Part shown: positions 25,670-32,852 of the stretch, one piece after another
Layout: every line of letters begins with the position of its first letter
How positions within the stretch are numbered: the stretch's first letter is position 1
Origin: Nitrospinota bacterium
GTDB lineage: Bacteria; Nitrospinota_A; UBA7883; JACRLM01
Direction: 5' to 3'
Assembly: GCA_016208975.1 (NCBI GenBank)
Contig: JACQXA010000003.1
Location: 113,455 to 177,454 of the forward strand
Length of the DNA stretch: 64,000 nt
The notes under the pieces: model-generated
Seen by the model: the letters and a program-made list of their open reading frames with translations, nothing else
Told to the model about the DNA's origin: nothing
The model's database searches: none
Position numbers and translations under genes: made by a program

Positions 25670-25942
25670 ATGTCTTTTCAAGTTCTTTACCATCATGAAG
25701 TAAAGGACGACATCTCCCAGTTGAACGCGAGGCTGAAAACCCGAGTCAAAAACGCCATTGAAACACGATTGTTGACCGCCCCTCAGAAATACGGGGAACC
25801 TTTAAGGAAAACTTTAAAAGGCTATTGGAAAATGAGGGTTGGTGACTACCGGATAGTGTTCAAAGTAGCAGGAAATCAAATCATAGTGTTCGGAATTATC
25901 CACCGAAAATCCGTTTATGAAGAGATTGGAAAAAGATTTTAG
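25670..25942 (+). CDS. RelE/ParE family toxin
   Basis: A 90-residue protein with the RelE-fold pattern: FQVLYHHEVKDDISQLNARLKTRVKNAIETRL at the N-terminus, GEPLRKTLKGYWKMRVGDYRIVFKVAGNQIIVFGIIHRKSVYEEI at the C-terminus. The basic GYWKMRVGDYRIVF and the final HRKSVYEE are hallmark positions for mRNA interferases of the family. It is five bases downstream of its antitoxin. Membership is clear, but whether it is an mRNase or a gyrase poison cannot be told from sequence. Confidence 0.88.
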   Translation: MSFQVLYHHEVKDDISQLNARLKTRVKNAIETRLLTAPQKYGEPLRKTLKGYWKMRVGDYRIVFKVAGNQIIVFGIIHRKSVYEEIGKRF

Positions 25943-25975
25943 TTTCTCTTTAATTCTCCAGTTCCGGTTTGCCGG

Positions 25976-26455
25976 TCATTTCAATTCAATCTCTAATTCC
26001 CTCCGCTCCGGCGGCAGGCAAATGGTGTCGGAACAGGCCTGCCAGGACACTGTGGCGCGAAGAACGGGTTTACCGGTTGGTGAACCCTCTTTCACGCGGC
26101 CTTCATATCCCACCACCACGTCGGCGTCGTACACCGGAACCTTTTCGCCCAGTATCTCCACGACGGCGGGTTTTGGAAATGTGAATTTCACATCGGCCAG
26201 CTGGCCATCCAGATAGGTCACCTTGAATGGTTTGTACTTGTGTCCGTCGGGGGCGTAAACATGCCACCCTTTAGGCACATGAAGGGTTATAGAGCCTTTC
26301 ACCATCGAACCGGGATTTACGGCCCCTTCGGATGATGTTGTTATTTTAAACTCGGGTATGGCCGGGTTCATGTTATATACTCCGCCGCCAAGAGCTCCGG
26401 TGGCAAACGCCATGATGGCGGCGGGAAGAAAAGTGACTATGCGGCGCAAATCCAT
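25976..26455 (-). CDS. Stand-alone DsbD alpha-type thiol:disulfide domain protein
   Basis: A 159-residue exported protein: an N-terminal signal segment (about 4-24) and then one domain matching the periplasmic alpha domain of DsbD. GSMVKGSITLHVPKGWHVYAPDG and ATVSWQACSDTICLPPERRELEIEL contain the paired cysteines (C-x5-C). There is no transmembrane beta or thioredoxin gamma part, so it must receive electrons from a separate protein, possibly the full DsbD encoded near 9.2 kb. It starts one base after the stop of the PCP_red-like gene, so the two are an operon. An alternative in-frame ATG lies 12 bases upstream. Confidence 0.8.
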   Translation of the reverse strand: MDLRRIVTFLPAAIMAFATGALGGGVYNMNPAIPEFKITTSSEGAVNPGSMVKGSITLHVPKGWHVYAPDGHKYKPFKVTYLDGQLADVKFTFPKPAVVEILGEKVPVYDADVVVGYEGRVKEGSPTGKPVLRATVSWQACSDTICLPPERRELEIELK

Positions 26456-26456
26456 T

Positions 26457-26627
26457 CTACATGCCAAACTTGGCGCGGGCTTCCCGCATCAGCTCCGGGG
26501 TTATTTGGGCCTGCCCCTTGTCCACCGCGTACTCCTCTATCATCTTCTTGGCGATGGGACGGGCGAAGAACGGGATTTTCTCCAAAACTTTTTTAGCGTC
26601 GTCGCTCCAGGACGGCGTATCGGTCAT
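26457..26627 (-). CDS. Small PCP_red-domain-like protein (56 aa)
   Basis: A 56-residue product opening MTDTPSWSDDAKKVLEKIPFF and continuing ARPIAKKMIEEYAVDKGQAQITPELMREARAKFGM. It matches the pattern of the PCP_red domain: Trp plus acidic helix, a KIPFFARPIAKK core, an IEEYA helix and an ITPELMREARAKFG end. That domain occurs at the C-terminus of light-independent protochlorophyllide reductase subunits and also as small free proteins in non-phototrophs, where its role is unknown. An AAGGAGA lies seven bases before the ATG. It sits between moaA and the DsbD-alpha gene on the same strand. Confidence in the gene is good; in function, none. Confidence 0.75.
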   Translation of the reverse strand: MTDTPSWSDDAKKVLEKIPFFARPIAKKMIEEYAVDKGQAQITPELMREARAKFGM

Positions 26628-26648
26628 TCCTTGTCTCCTTGGTTATTC

Positions 26649-27638
26649 CTATCCACCCACGCAAGCCATGGCCAGCCTGGTCTCGTTCTCCTCCGGCAGG
26701 GAACGGACGGCGTTTTTATTTATCACCGCGTGGCGGATGGCCTCGGCTATCTGGGCATCCGTGGAACCGCTCCGCATCATCTCCCGCAAATCCAGATCCT
26801 CCCCACCGAAAAGGCAGGTCATAAGCTTTCCGGACGAGGTAATCCTTAACCGGTTGCAATCGGCGCAGAAATGACGGCTGACGGCGGAGATGAACCCCAC
26901 TTCGCCCTGCGCGTTCGCCAGCCTGTACACCTCGGCGGGGCCGCCCCATTGCCGCCTGCTGGCGGGAATCAGCGGGCCAAGTTTTTCCACCAGGCGCTTA
27001 ACCTCGCTCATTGGCACAAACTTTTCTTTGCTCCACAACCCGGCGGAGGTGGGCATAAACTCAATGAACCTGAACTGGGCTTTCATCCCGATGGACAGCC
27101 GGGCGAATTCTTCCACCTCGTCGTCATTCACCCCGGCCATCACCACGGTGTTCACCTTTACGGTGGAGAACCCGGCGGATAGCGCCGCGTGAAACCCTTC
27201 CAAGGCGCGGTTGAACCCGTCCCGGCCTGTTATCTTGCGGTACTTATGCCTCGACAGGGTGTCTAAACTTATGTTCACCCTGGCCACGCCCGCCCGCGCC
27301 AATTCTTCCGCCACGGGTTTTAAGCCGGTACCGTTGGTGGTTAGGGCCATTTCCATAACGCCGGGGATGCGGCCTATACGCTCTATCAGACCCACGGCGC
27401 CGCGCCGGGCTAGCGGCTCGCCACCGGTTAACCTCACCTTTCGAATTCCCAGGCAGGCGAACACGTTGATAAGCCGCAGGAAATCATCGTCTTGTAGCAT
27501 GTCGCAACTGGAGGCGCGGGATGAAGACGTAACCGAAGGCGCGCAGTAGGCGCATTTTAGGTTGCACCTGTCGGTAATGGAAACCCGCAGGTATTCCATG
27601 CGTCTGTTGAACCCGTCCACTAGCGGTTCGTTCGTCAC
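26649..27638 (-). CDS. moaA: GTP 3',8-cyclase (molybdenum cofactor biosynthesis)
   Basis: Radical SAM enzyme for the first step of molybdopterin synthesis. The N-terminal cluster motif CNLKCAYC (CxxxCxxC, about residues 25-32) binds the SAM cluster. RLTGGEPLARRG is the GGEP SAM loop. The C-terminal cluster is bound by CADCNRLRITSSGKLMTC, and the protein ends in the essential Gly-Gly (CVGG). Length 329 is normal. It leads a minus-strand group with the PCP_red-like and DsbD-alpha genes, 21 bases apart. It fits the presence of modABC and of molybdoenzymes elsewhere in the genome. Confidence 0.95.
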   Translation of the reverse strand: MTNEPLVDGFNRRMEYLRVSITDRCNLKCAYCAPSVTSSSRASSCDMLQDDDFLRLINVFACLGIRKVRLTGGEPLARRGAVGLIERIGRIPGVMEMALTTNGTGLKPVAEELARAGVARVNISLDTLSRHKYRKITGRDGFNRALEGFHAALSAGFSTVKVNTVVMAGVNDDEVEEFARLSIGMKAQFRFIEFMPTSAGLWSKEKFVPMSEVKRLVEKLGPLIPASRRQWGGPAEVYRLANAQGEVGFISAVSRHFCADCNRLRITSSGKLMTCLFGGEDLDLREMMRSGSTDAQIAEAIRHAVINKNAVRSLPEENETRLAMACVGG

Positions 27639-27709
27639 CGGTTTGATATTTTCAAAATGGCTGATTATTTATTTTAACGTCACGCCGCAGGTTATTTCAA
27701 ATATATGAG

Positions 27710-27715
27710 TATATT
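27710..27715 (+). repeat. Target-site duplication TATATT, left of the MITE
   Basis: TATATT immediately before the left terminal inverted repeat and again directly after the right one, as expected for a transposed element. Confidence 0.65.
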
Positions 27716-27823
27716 TGGTAATGTCCCAGTTTGAAAGTACAGGGGAGATTCTTCACTTACGCTCAGAATGACAATATAAAAGCCGTTGATAACATTGTCA
27801 TCCTGAGCGAAGCGCAAGCGAAG
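27716..27823 (+). repeat. Left part of a hairpin MITE interrupted by an IS3-family element
   Basis: Starts TGGTAATGTCCCAGTTTGAA, the inverse of the right end starting (minus strand) TGGTAGTGTCTCAGTTTGAA. Inside, GATTCTTCACTTACGCTCAG is mirrored by CTGAGCG...AGTGAAGGATC across the insertion. Rejoining both halves and removing the 13-base duplication gives about 153 bases that fold into one long imperfect hairpin. It encodes nothing, so it is a non-autonomous element. Confidence 0.7.
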
Positions 27824-27892
27824 TTGACCTTCCCCCGGTGATTGGAGCGTTTTCAATGCGAGTGCCCTTAAAATGCTTAAAGGAGGAATCGC

Positions 27893-28156
27893 ATGAAGAA
27901 ACGGTTTTCGGAAGAGCAGATCATCGGGATATTGAAGGAGGCCGAGGCTGGCAAAAAAACCAAAGACCTTTGCCGCCATCACGGCATCACCGAGCAGACC
28001 TTCTACCGATGGAAGGCCAAGTTCGGCGGGATGGAGTTAAGCGACGCCAAGCGGCTTAAAGCCCTGGAAGATGAGAACCGGCGGCTTAAGCGCCTTGTGG
28101 CCGAACAGGCGCTGGACAATCTTGTTCTGAAGGACCTCCTCACAAAAAAGTTCTAA
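27893..28156 (+). CDS. IS3-family transposase OrfA
   Basis: An 87-residue DNA-binding subunit. KRFSEEQIIGILKEAEAGKKTKDLCRHHGITEQTFYRWKAKFGGM is the helix-turn-helix typical of IS3 OrfA, followed by a leucine zipper-like coiled coil (LKALEDENRRLKRLVAEQALDNLVLKDLL). An AGGAGG lies upstream of the ATG. The gene ends in the slippery run A-AAA-AAG (28144-28150), six bases before its stop, which allows fusion with OrfB. Confidence 0.92.
   Translation: MKKRFSEEQIIGILKEAEAGKKTKDLCRHHGITEQTFYRWKAKFGGMELSDAKRLKALEDENRRLKRLVAEQALDNLVLKDLLTKKF
28144..28150 (+). promoter_or_regulatory. Programmed -1 frameshift site A-AAA-AAG
   Basis: The heptamer is in the phase required for slippage (codons ACA AAA AAG). 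Shifting back one base continues as V-L-R-P-K-E-K-R into the OrfB frame without a stop, giving the fused OrfAB transposase. Confidence 0.8.
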
Positions 28157-28998
28157 GGCCCAAGGAGAAACGGCAATGCGTCGAGCATACCGTTTCCGTC
28201 TTTGGGCTGAGCAAGAGGCGGGCCTGCCGGCTGTCCGGGCTGGCCGGTTCCACGTTTCATTACGAGTTGGGCGATTCCGGCAAGGACAGCGCGTTGCGGA
28301 GCCGGATGCATGAGTTGGCGGCCAAACACCGGCGGTTTGGTCTGCCCAGGTTGCATGCGATGTTACGGGCGGAGGGATTGGTGACAAACCACAAGCGGAG
28401 CGAACGGATATATCACGAGGAACGGCTTTCCCTGCGGACTAAACGCCGCCATCGCAAGATGCCAGAGCTGAGGATCGTCCGCCCGCAACCAGCCAAGGCC
28501 AACGATGTGTGGGCGATGGATTTTGTGTCAGACGCGCTTTATGACTGCAGACGGTTCCGGGCTCTGACGGTGGTGGACTGCTTCACCAAGGAAAGCCCGC
28601 TGATTTACGCGGACACCTCCATATCCGGGTTGACGGTTGTCCGATTGCTCGATGGGCTGTTCGCCACCGGCGAACAGCCCAAGTCCATCCGGGTTGACCA
28701 GGGCGCTGAGTTCACGTCGAAGGCGTTGATGTCCTGGGCGCAACAGCGGGGCATCGCCCTGGACTTTTCACGCGCTGGCAAGCCGACTGACAACGCCTTC
28801 ATCGAGAGTTTTAACGGCAAGTTCCGCAACGAATGCCTGAACCAGAACTGGTTTTTCAGCCTGGCCGAAGCCCGGCAGGTTATCGAGGAATGGAGAAAGG
28901 AATATAACGAGGTCAGGCCGCACAGCTCGCTAGGCTACCTGCCCCCGGCGGCGTTTGCCAAACGGGAGAAAATAAGGTTAAATGGCGCGACAAACTAA
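28150..28998 (+). CDS. IS3-family transposase OrfB (expressed by -1 frameshift)
   Basis: Catalytic part of the transposase in the -1 frame relative to OrfA. It has an HTH_21-like segment (HELAAKHRRFGLPRLHAML) and an rve integrase core: ANDVWAMDFVSDALYD with the first Asp of the DDE triad, IRVDQGAEFTSKAL with the second, and DNAFIESFNGKFRNECL with the catalytic Glu. RPHSSLGYLPPAAFA is the usual C-terminal end. There is no good independent start near the 5' end, and the first possible codon, a TTG at 28267, would lose conserved residues. No disrupting stop is present, so it looks functional. Confidence 0.88.
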   Translation, partial: VLRPKEKRQCVEHTVSVFGLSKRRACRLSGLAGSTFHYELGDSGKDSALRSRMHELAAKHRRFGLPRLHAMLRAEGLVTNHKRSERIYHEERLSLRTKRRHRKMPELRIVRPQPAKANDVWAMDFVSDALYDCRRFRALTVVDCFTKESPLIYADTSISGLTVVRLLDGLFATGEQPKSIRVDQGAEFTSKALMSWAQQRGIALDFSRAGKPTDNAFIESFNGKFRNECLNQNWFFSLAEARQVIEEWRKEYNEVRPHSSLGYLPPAAFAKREKIRLNGATN

Positions 28999-29034
28999 CA
29001 TTGAATCCGCTCCAGAAAACGGGGGGAAGGTCAA

Positions 29035-29092
29035 AGCGCAAGCGAAGTGAAGGATCTGTCTATTATTTGAGATTCAAACTGAGACACTACCA
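29035..29092 (+). repeat. Right part of the interrupted hairpin MITE
   Basis: Ends CAAACTGAGACACTACCA, the inverted counterpart of the left end at 27716. The first 13 bases repeat 27811-27823. Confidence 0.7.
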
Positions 29093-29098
29093 TATATT
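29093..29098 (+). repeat. Target-site duplication TATATT, right of the MITE
   Basis: Second copy of the six bases found at 27710-27715. Confidence 0.65.
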
Positions 29099-29158
29099 TA
29101 GATGCAGTCCCGCCGGAAACGATTTTCCCGCGACTGCATGACAGGGTGGCCGGATGGT

Positions 29159-30208
29159 TTAACGCAACGCCTGGGTGGTGGCCAATAGATAAAGGCTAAA
29201 GGAGTAATAGTTGTTTTTTTCATAACCCAGTTTTTCCCGGGCTTCCTTAAACAGTTTTTCGGCCAGAGCCTTTTTCCCCAGCTTCTCCGCCGCGGCTCCG
29301 TATATGGCGTACACCCCCGCCGAAGCGGAATGCATTGAATAGGTGTCCTCCTCCAGGTCGGCTTTCAAGGGAATGTAACCTGCGCCCTCATAAAATTTAA
29401 GTGTTTCAGCCACGCCTTTGGGCAGAATTGACCGGTCTTCCTGCAAGAGATGGAGGATAACCCGTACCGACTCATGGGCCGCGTAAACGCTCCGCTCCCC
29501 ATGAATCCTTATCTTCCCGTTGTCCATCAACTTGACCCAGTCCGCCGGAAGACTCTTGTATCCGAAACTGCTCAAGGCGATGATATGCAGGCCGTCCTCA
29601 TACGCCTTTTCCCAGAACTTCCTGTCATCTTCCTTCGCGAAACGGCGATAGGCCGGCAGGATAATATATGAAGGGTTCACCACAATGCCGTCATCTTTGG
29701 TAAAACCGTAATAGCTAGGCAGGATCACGGTTCTTCCATCCCAGTTCATGGCAAGGTTTTCCCGGATGGCTTTTACAAGCTGTAGCCCGTCCGCCTTGAA
29801 TTCAGCCCGCCCCCATTTTTCAGACGCCCTCAACAGCGCGTATGCCGTCAGGATGTCACCGTCGGAAGCGTTGTTGTAATCAATTACGTCCCAACGGCCG
29901 TTGTCCCTCTTTCCCCATTGCCACGCCAGAAGCTTGTCAGACCTTTTTTGCAGGTTCTGCCATGTCCATTTCCATAAGGTGTCGAACGTCGCCTGATCGT
30001 CGTAAGCGACGGCCAGGAGCATTCCATACCCCTGCCCCTCCGAATGGCTGTTCTTGTCCTGGTAATAGTCCAGCACACGGCCGTCTTTATCGATGATGTC
30101 GGCCTTGTACCGGCCCCAAAGGGTCTGCTCCGCCCCCGAAGCCACACCGGGGACGGAGCAAAGAAACGCTAGCGCAAGCCATGCGAAAAGCTTAATCGCC
30201 TTTGTCAT
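29159..30208 (-). CDS. bcsZ: Cellulase of glycosyl hydrolase family 8 (BcsZ)
   Basis: Periplasmic endo-beta-1,4-glucanase that trims cellulose during synthesis. The 349-residue protein has a signal peptide ending near VASGA. DKNSHSEGQGYGMLLAVAYDDQ holds the catalytic acid Glu and the family signature. NNASDGDILTAYALLRASEKWG holds the catalytic Asp. VVNPSYIILPAYRRFA and YSMHSASAGVYAIYG also fit GH8. The start overlaps the end of bcsB by 17 bases. It is the last gene of the bcsABZ operon. Confidence 0.93.
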   Translation of the reverse strand: MTKAIKLFAWLALAFLCSVPGVASGAEQTLWGRYKADIIDKDGRVLDYYQDKNSHSEGQGYGMLLAVAYDDQATFDTLWKWTWQNLQKRSDKLLAWQWGKRDNGRWDVIDYNNASDGDILTAYALLRASEKWGRAEFKADGLQLVKAIRENLAMNWDGRTVILPSYYGFTKDDGIVVNPSYIILPAYRRFAKEDDRKFWEKAYEDGLHIIALSSFGYKSLPADWVKLMDNGKIRIHGERSVYAAHESVRVILHLLQEDRSILPKGVAETLKFYEGAGYIPLKADLEEDTYSMHSASAGVYAIYGAAAEKLGKKALAEKLFKEAREKLGYEKNNYYSFSLYLLATTQALR

Positions 30209-32777
30209 GCTCATCTTCCCCTCGCTTGGACTTTTTCAGGAACAGCCTGGCGAAGAGGTTTTTAATGCCCGGCTTTCCTTCACCCTCGCCGCCTTCACCG
30301 GCCAGTATCCTTCTGGCCCCGTGCCGCTTGAAGAAGAAGTAAAGTATGAGGGTGGAGATCAGTAAAATGCCACCCAGCAGGAAATAATAGGCGTAATGAT
30401 ATGTATGGAAGAAATAGTCCAGGAACGTTATCTTGCCGAATTTCCCCACAAAGAAATGTTCCGTGGCGCTTTGGGTGGCTATTTTGAGATTTGTCTCGCC
30501 AAACTCCACCACCGCCGTGTCGCCGTTGATCTGCGTCTGCGCCTCGGGCTCGAACAGGGCGCGGCTAAGTTTTAGCACGTCTTCCGGGGTCATGGCGGTC
30601 ATGGTAAGCATGGCCCTTCCGCTCTTGAAGGGGGATTGCGACTCCATGAGCAAGGCGCTGTCCGGGCCCAGCCCGGCTATCTGTTTGCTGAAGGCGTAAG
30701 AGGTTTCCCCGCCAAGGTTGTCCACCACGGGGTAGCGTACCTGGGTCTCCTGCATAAGGGTAAGGGGCGTGCCTTTCTTGAACTCGTCTGGTATGGTGTT
30801 AACCGAGCCGATGGTGATCAACTCCCCTTCCCATTTGTCGGGCTTTTCCAGGCTGATTTTCATGCCCAGCAACGGGTAGCCGTTCCGCTGGGTAACCATG
30901 CCGATCACGTTCATGGCGGCGTTGATGAGCGCCGGGTCGTCCTTTGTGATGTATATGAGCGACTCGAACCCGTCCGGCCAGCGGGTGAACGGGAACCCGT
31001 TGAGCATGAAAAGCTCCAGGTTCGGCAGGGACACGAAATGGGCCATTGGCGGGAAATAGATTGTGGAGTTCTCGAATATGGTCAAAAACAGGCTTTCAGG
31101 CTGTATCAGGTCGCACTCCTTGGCCATGGGGGTGAGGATGGGCGCAAGCCTGATGGTGTTTGAGCCAGGTTTGAACAGATAGGTGGGTATCTCCACCTTG
31201 TACCCCTCGATGGTGTCGCCGGTGGCCTTGTCCATATTGATAGCCCGCACGTGAACGCCGTTCAGCAGGATGTTCAGCACGGAGTCCGGCCGCAACCCGG
31301 CGCCATAAGCGAAATTCAAGACAAGCTTGGCGTACTGGTTCTCCTTGATGAAAAAGTCCGGCGGCAGACGGAAGGTTATGTCCCTTGGGTTGCCCTGAAG
31401 GCCCCGGAACGTGTGGGTGGGGAAGTCTAGCGTCTTAAACCTTATTATCTTGTCCGACACCAGCATGTGTTTTCCGCTGTACAGCATGATGTCCGGCAGT
31501 TCGAACTGCTTTATGGTGGTCGAAGCCGTGCCGGGAAAAGGGAACGTCATGCTGGCCAGGGTTTCGGAGGATATTTTTATGTGGTCGAAAGTCTTGCCGG
31601 ACACTATCACCAGGGCGTGGGTGGGGTCTGAATATTCCGCCCCGCTTATTCCAAGAGGCGCCGTATCCGGCGATGGGGCTCCATAACGGCTCCGTTCTCC
31701 GGGGAACTTTGCGCGACGATCCGCCAATGTATTTAGAGACCCGCTGGAAAGCGACAGGCCGAACTGGTTGGCGAAATCCTCCACTTCCAGAACACTGGAT
31801 GGGGGAAAGAAAACATTAACTCCAGTATGTATAGCGCCTGGAACGGCCATTGCCGCAATATAAAGCGGATCTTCCTTGCCTGCCGTCATTGAAAGCCAGC
31901 CCAAGTTGGGGCCTTCTGTAACCCGGGATATCACCCTGCCATGTCCCGATGGGGCGGTTGAACCTTTCCTGGCCACGCCCGCCAGCGCCTCATCGCTTAG
32001 CGGAAGCGGGATAATGCCCATGAATGGCCCCTCCATTTTCACCGGCGAGATGCCTTTCCTGGAGAGGAACACGTTTAAGGCTTTCTCATCACCTACGAAA
32101 ATGTTGTCCACCCCGGGTTTTATGTCGCCGGAGGTTGTGAGCGAGGCTTTCCGGTAATCAAACCTCCTGGTAACCCCGGAAGCCACAATGCCGGCCAGGG
32201 TAAGGATGTCCGACGTGTGTTTCCCTGTAACAACGTTAACCTCCCCCTGCGGCATGATGCGGGGGTCGAACAGGAAATTCGCCATGGAGGACAGTTTCAG
32301 GGGAACCGGATTAAGCTCGTACTCTATTACAAGCTCCGAGTCCTCGAAATTAAGGGTTGTCCACAGGTCGGGCGAGCAGGGGTTTTCGCAATCCCTGGTG
32401 AAATGCTGGATGGCCATGAACTTGACTTCGTTATAACCGGCCTTAAGCTGGCTTGGGGGGAGCGCCACGGTCATCCGGCCTTCGGGATTTAACGGATTGA
32501 GCCTGGTCTGGGCCAGCGGCAGGTCGTTAAGCTTCACAGTAAGGCTGGATATCTCTTCGATGAGGTTCGAGGAGTTAACGTAAGAGAAGGTTACGCTGGC
32601 TTTTGTTACACGCCACCGCTCCGGTATTGGTATTGATACGCCGTGCTCGCCAATGATACAGCGCAGGTTCACGGTCCAATCGCCGCTAAGCTTGTTAAGC
32701 GGGGTTTTAAAAACCTCCGTGCGGGCCATCGTGGCCGTTAATAACAAAAACAGAACCGCTTTTACAGCGATTTTCAT
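30192..32777 (-). CDS. bcsB: Cellulose synthase periplasmic subunit BcsB
   Basis: Partner of BcsA that guides the nascent glucan through the periplasm. The 861 residues comprise a signal peptide (1 to about 20), a large beta-rich periplasmic part with repeated carbohydrate-binding-like and flavodoxin-like domains (LTLKLNDLPLAQTRL-style segments; FRLPPDFFIKENQYAKLVLNFAYGAGLRPDSVLNILLNG), and a C-terminal membrane helix YYFLLGGILLISTLILYFFF near 815-835 with a basic cytoplasmic tail. An AAGGAGG precedes the ATG. It is 75 bases after bcsA. Although often named c-di-GMP-binding, the ligand-binding PilZ domain is in BcsA. Confidence 0.92.
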   Translation of the reverse strand: MKIAVKAVLFLLLTATMARTEVFKTPLNKLSGDWTVNLRCIIGEHGVSIPIPERWRVTKASVTFSYVNSSNLIEEISSLTVKLNDLPLAQTRLNPLNPEGRMTVALPPSQLKAGYNEVKFMAIQHFTRDCENPCSPDLWTTLNFEDSELVIEYELNPVPLKLSSMANFLFDPRIMPQGEVNVVTGKHTSDILTLAGIVASGVTRRFDYRKASLTTSGDIKPGVDNIFVGDEKALNVFLSRKGISPVKMEGPFMGIIPLPLSDEALAGVARKGSTAPSGHGRVISRVTEGPNLGWLSMTAGKEDPLYIAAMAVPGAIHTGVNVFFPPSSVLEVEDFANQFGLSLSSGSLNTLADRRAKFPGERSRYGAPSPDTAPLGISGAEYSDPTHALVIVSGKTFDHIKISSETLASMTFPFPGTASTTIKQFELPDIMLYSGKHMLVSDKIIRFKTLDFPTHTFRGLQGNPRDITFRLPPDFFIKENQYAKLVLNFAYGAGLRPDSVLNILLNGVHVRAINMDKATGDTIEGYKVEIPTYLFKPGSNTIRLAPILTPMAKECDLIQPESLFLTIFENSTIYFPPMAHFVSLPNLELFMLNGFPFTRWPDGFESLIYITKDDPALINAAMNVIGMVTQRNGYPLLGMKISLEKPDKWEGELITIGSVNTIPDEFKKGTPLTLMQETQVRYPVVDNLGGETSYAFSKQIAGLGPDSALLMESQSPFKSGRAMLTMTAMTPEDVLKLSRALFEPEAQTQINGDTAVVEFGETNLKIATQSATEHFFVGKFGKITFLDYFFHTYHYAYYFLLGGILLISTLILYFFFKRHGARRILAGEGGEGEGKPGIKNLFARLFLKKSKRGEDEHDKGD

Positions 32778-32852
32778 CCAAGATCAGCCTCCTTAAAAAC
32801 ACCAATACCCCATGACCAGCATCAAAGACCGGCCAAAGAACCCCTCTTAACT

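Larger units (their letters stand above)
27824..29034 (+). mobile_element. IS3-family insertion sequence (IS407-like group)
   Basis: A 1211-base element with imperfect terminal inverted repeats of about 30 bases; both begin TTGACCTTCCCCC and continue with a shared GGAGCG and a TTCAATG block. It carries orfA and orfB in overlapping -1 phase, a layout of the IS3 family. Direct copies of AGCGCAAGCGAAG flank it (27811-27823 and 29035-29047); this 13-base repeat is longer than the 3-5 bases normal for the family. The transposase looks intact, so the insertion is probably recent. Confidence 0.85.

Noticed and set aside
27740-27830. Repeats around the IS as a CRISPR remnant
   Set aside because: The repeats are inverted and of unequal length, without spacer periodicity; they fold into a MITE hairpin.
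28267-28998. OrfB as an independent gene starting at TTG 28267
   Set aside because: Conserved OrfB residues lie upstream of that codon, and a correct frameshift signal already explains expression.
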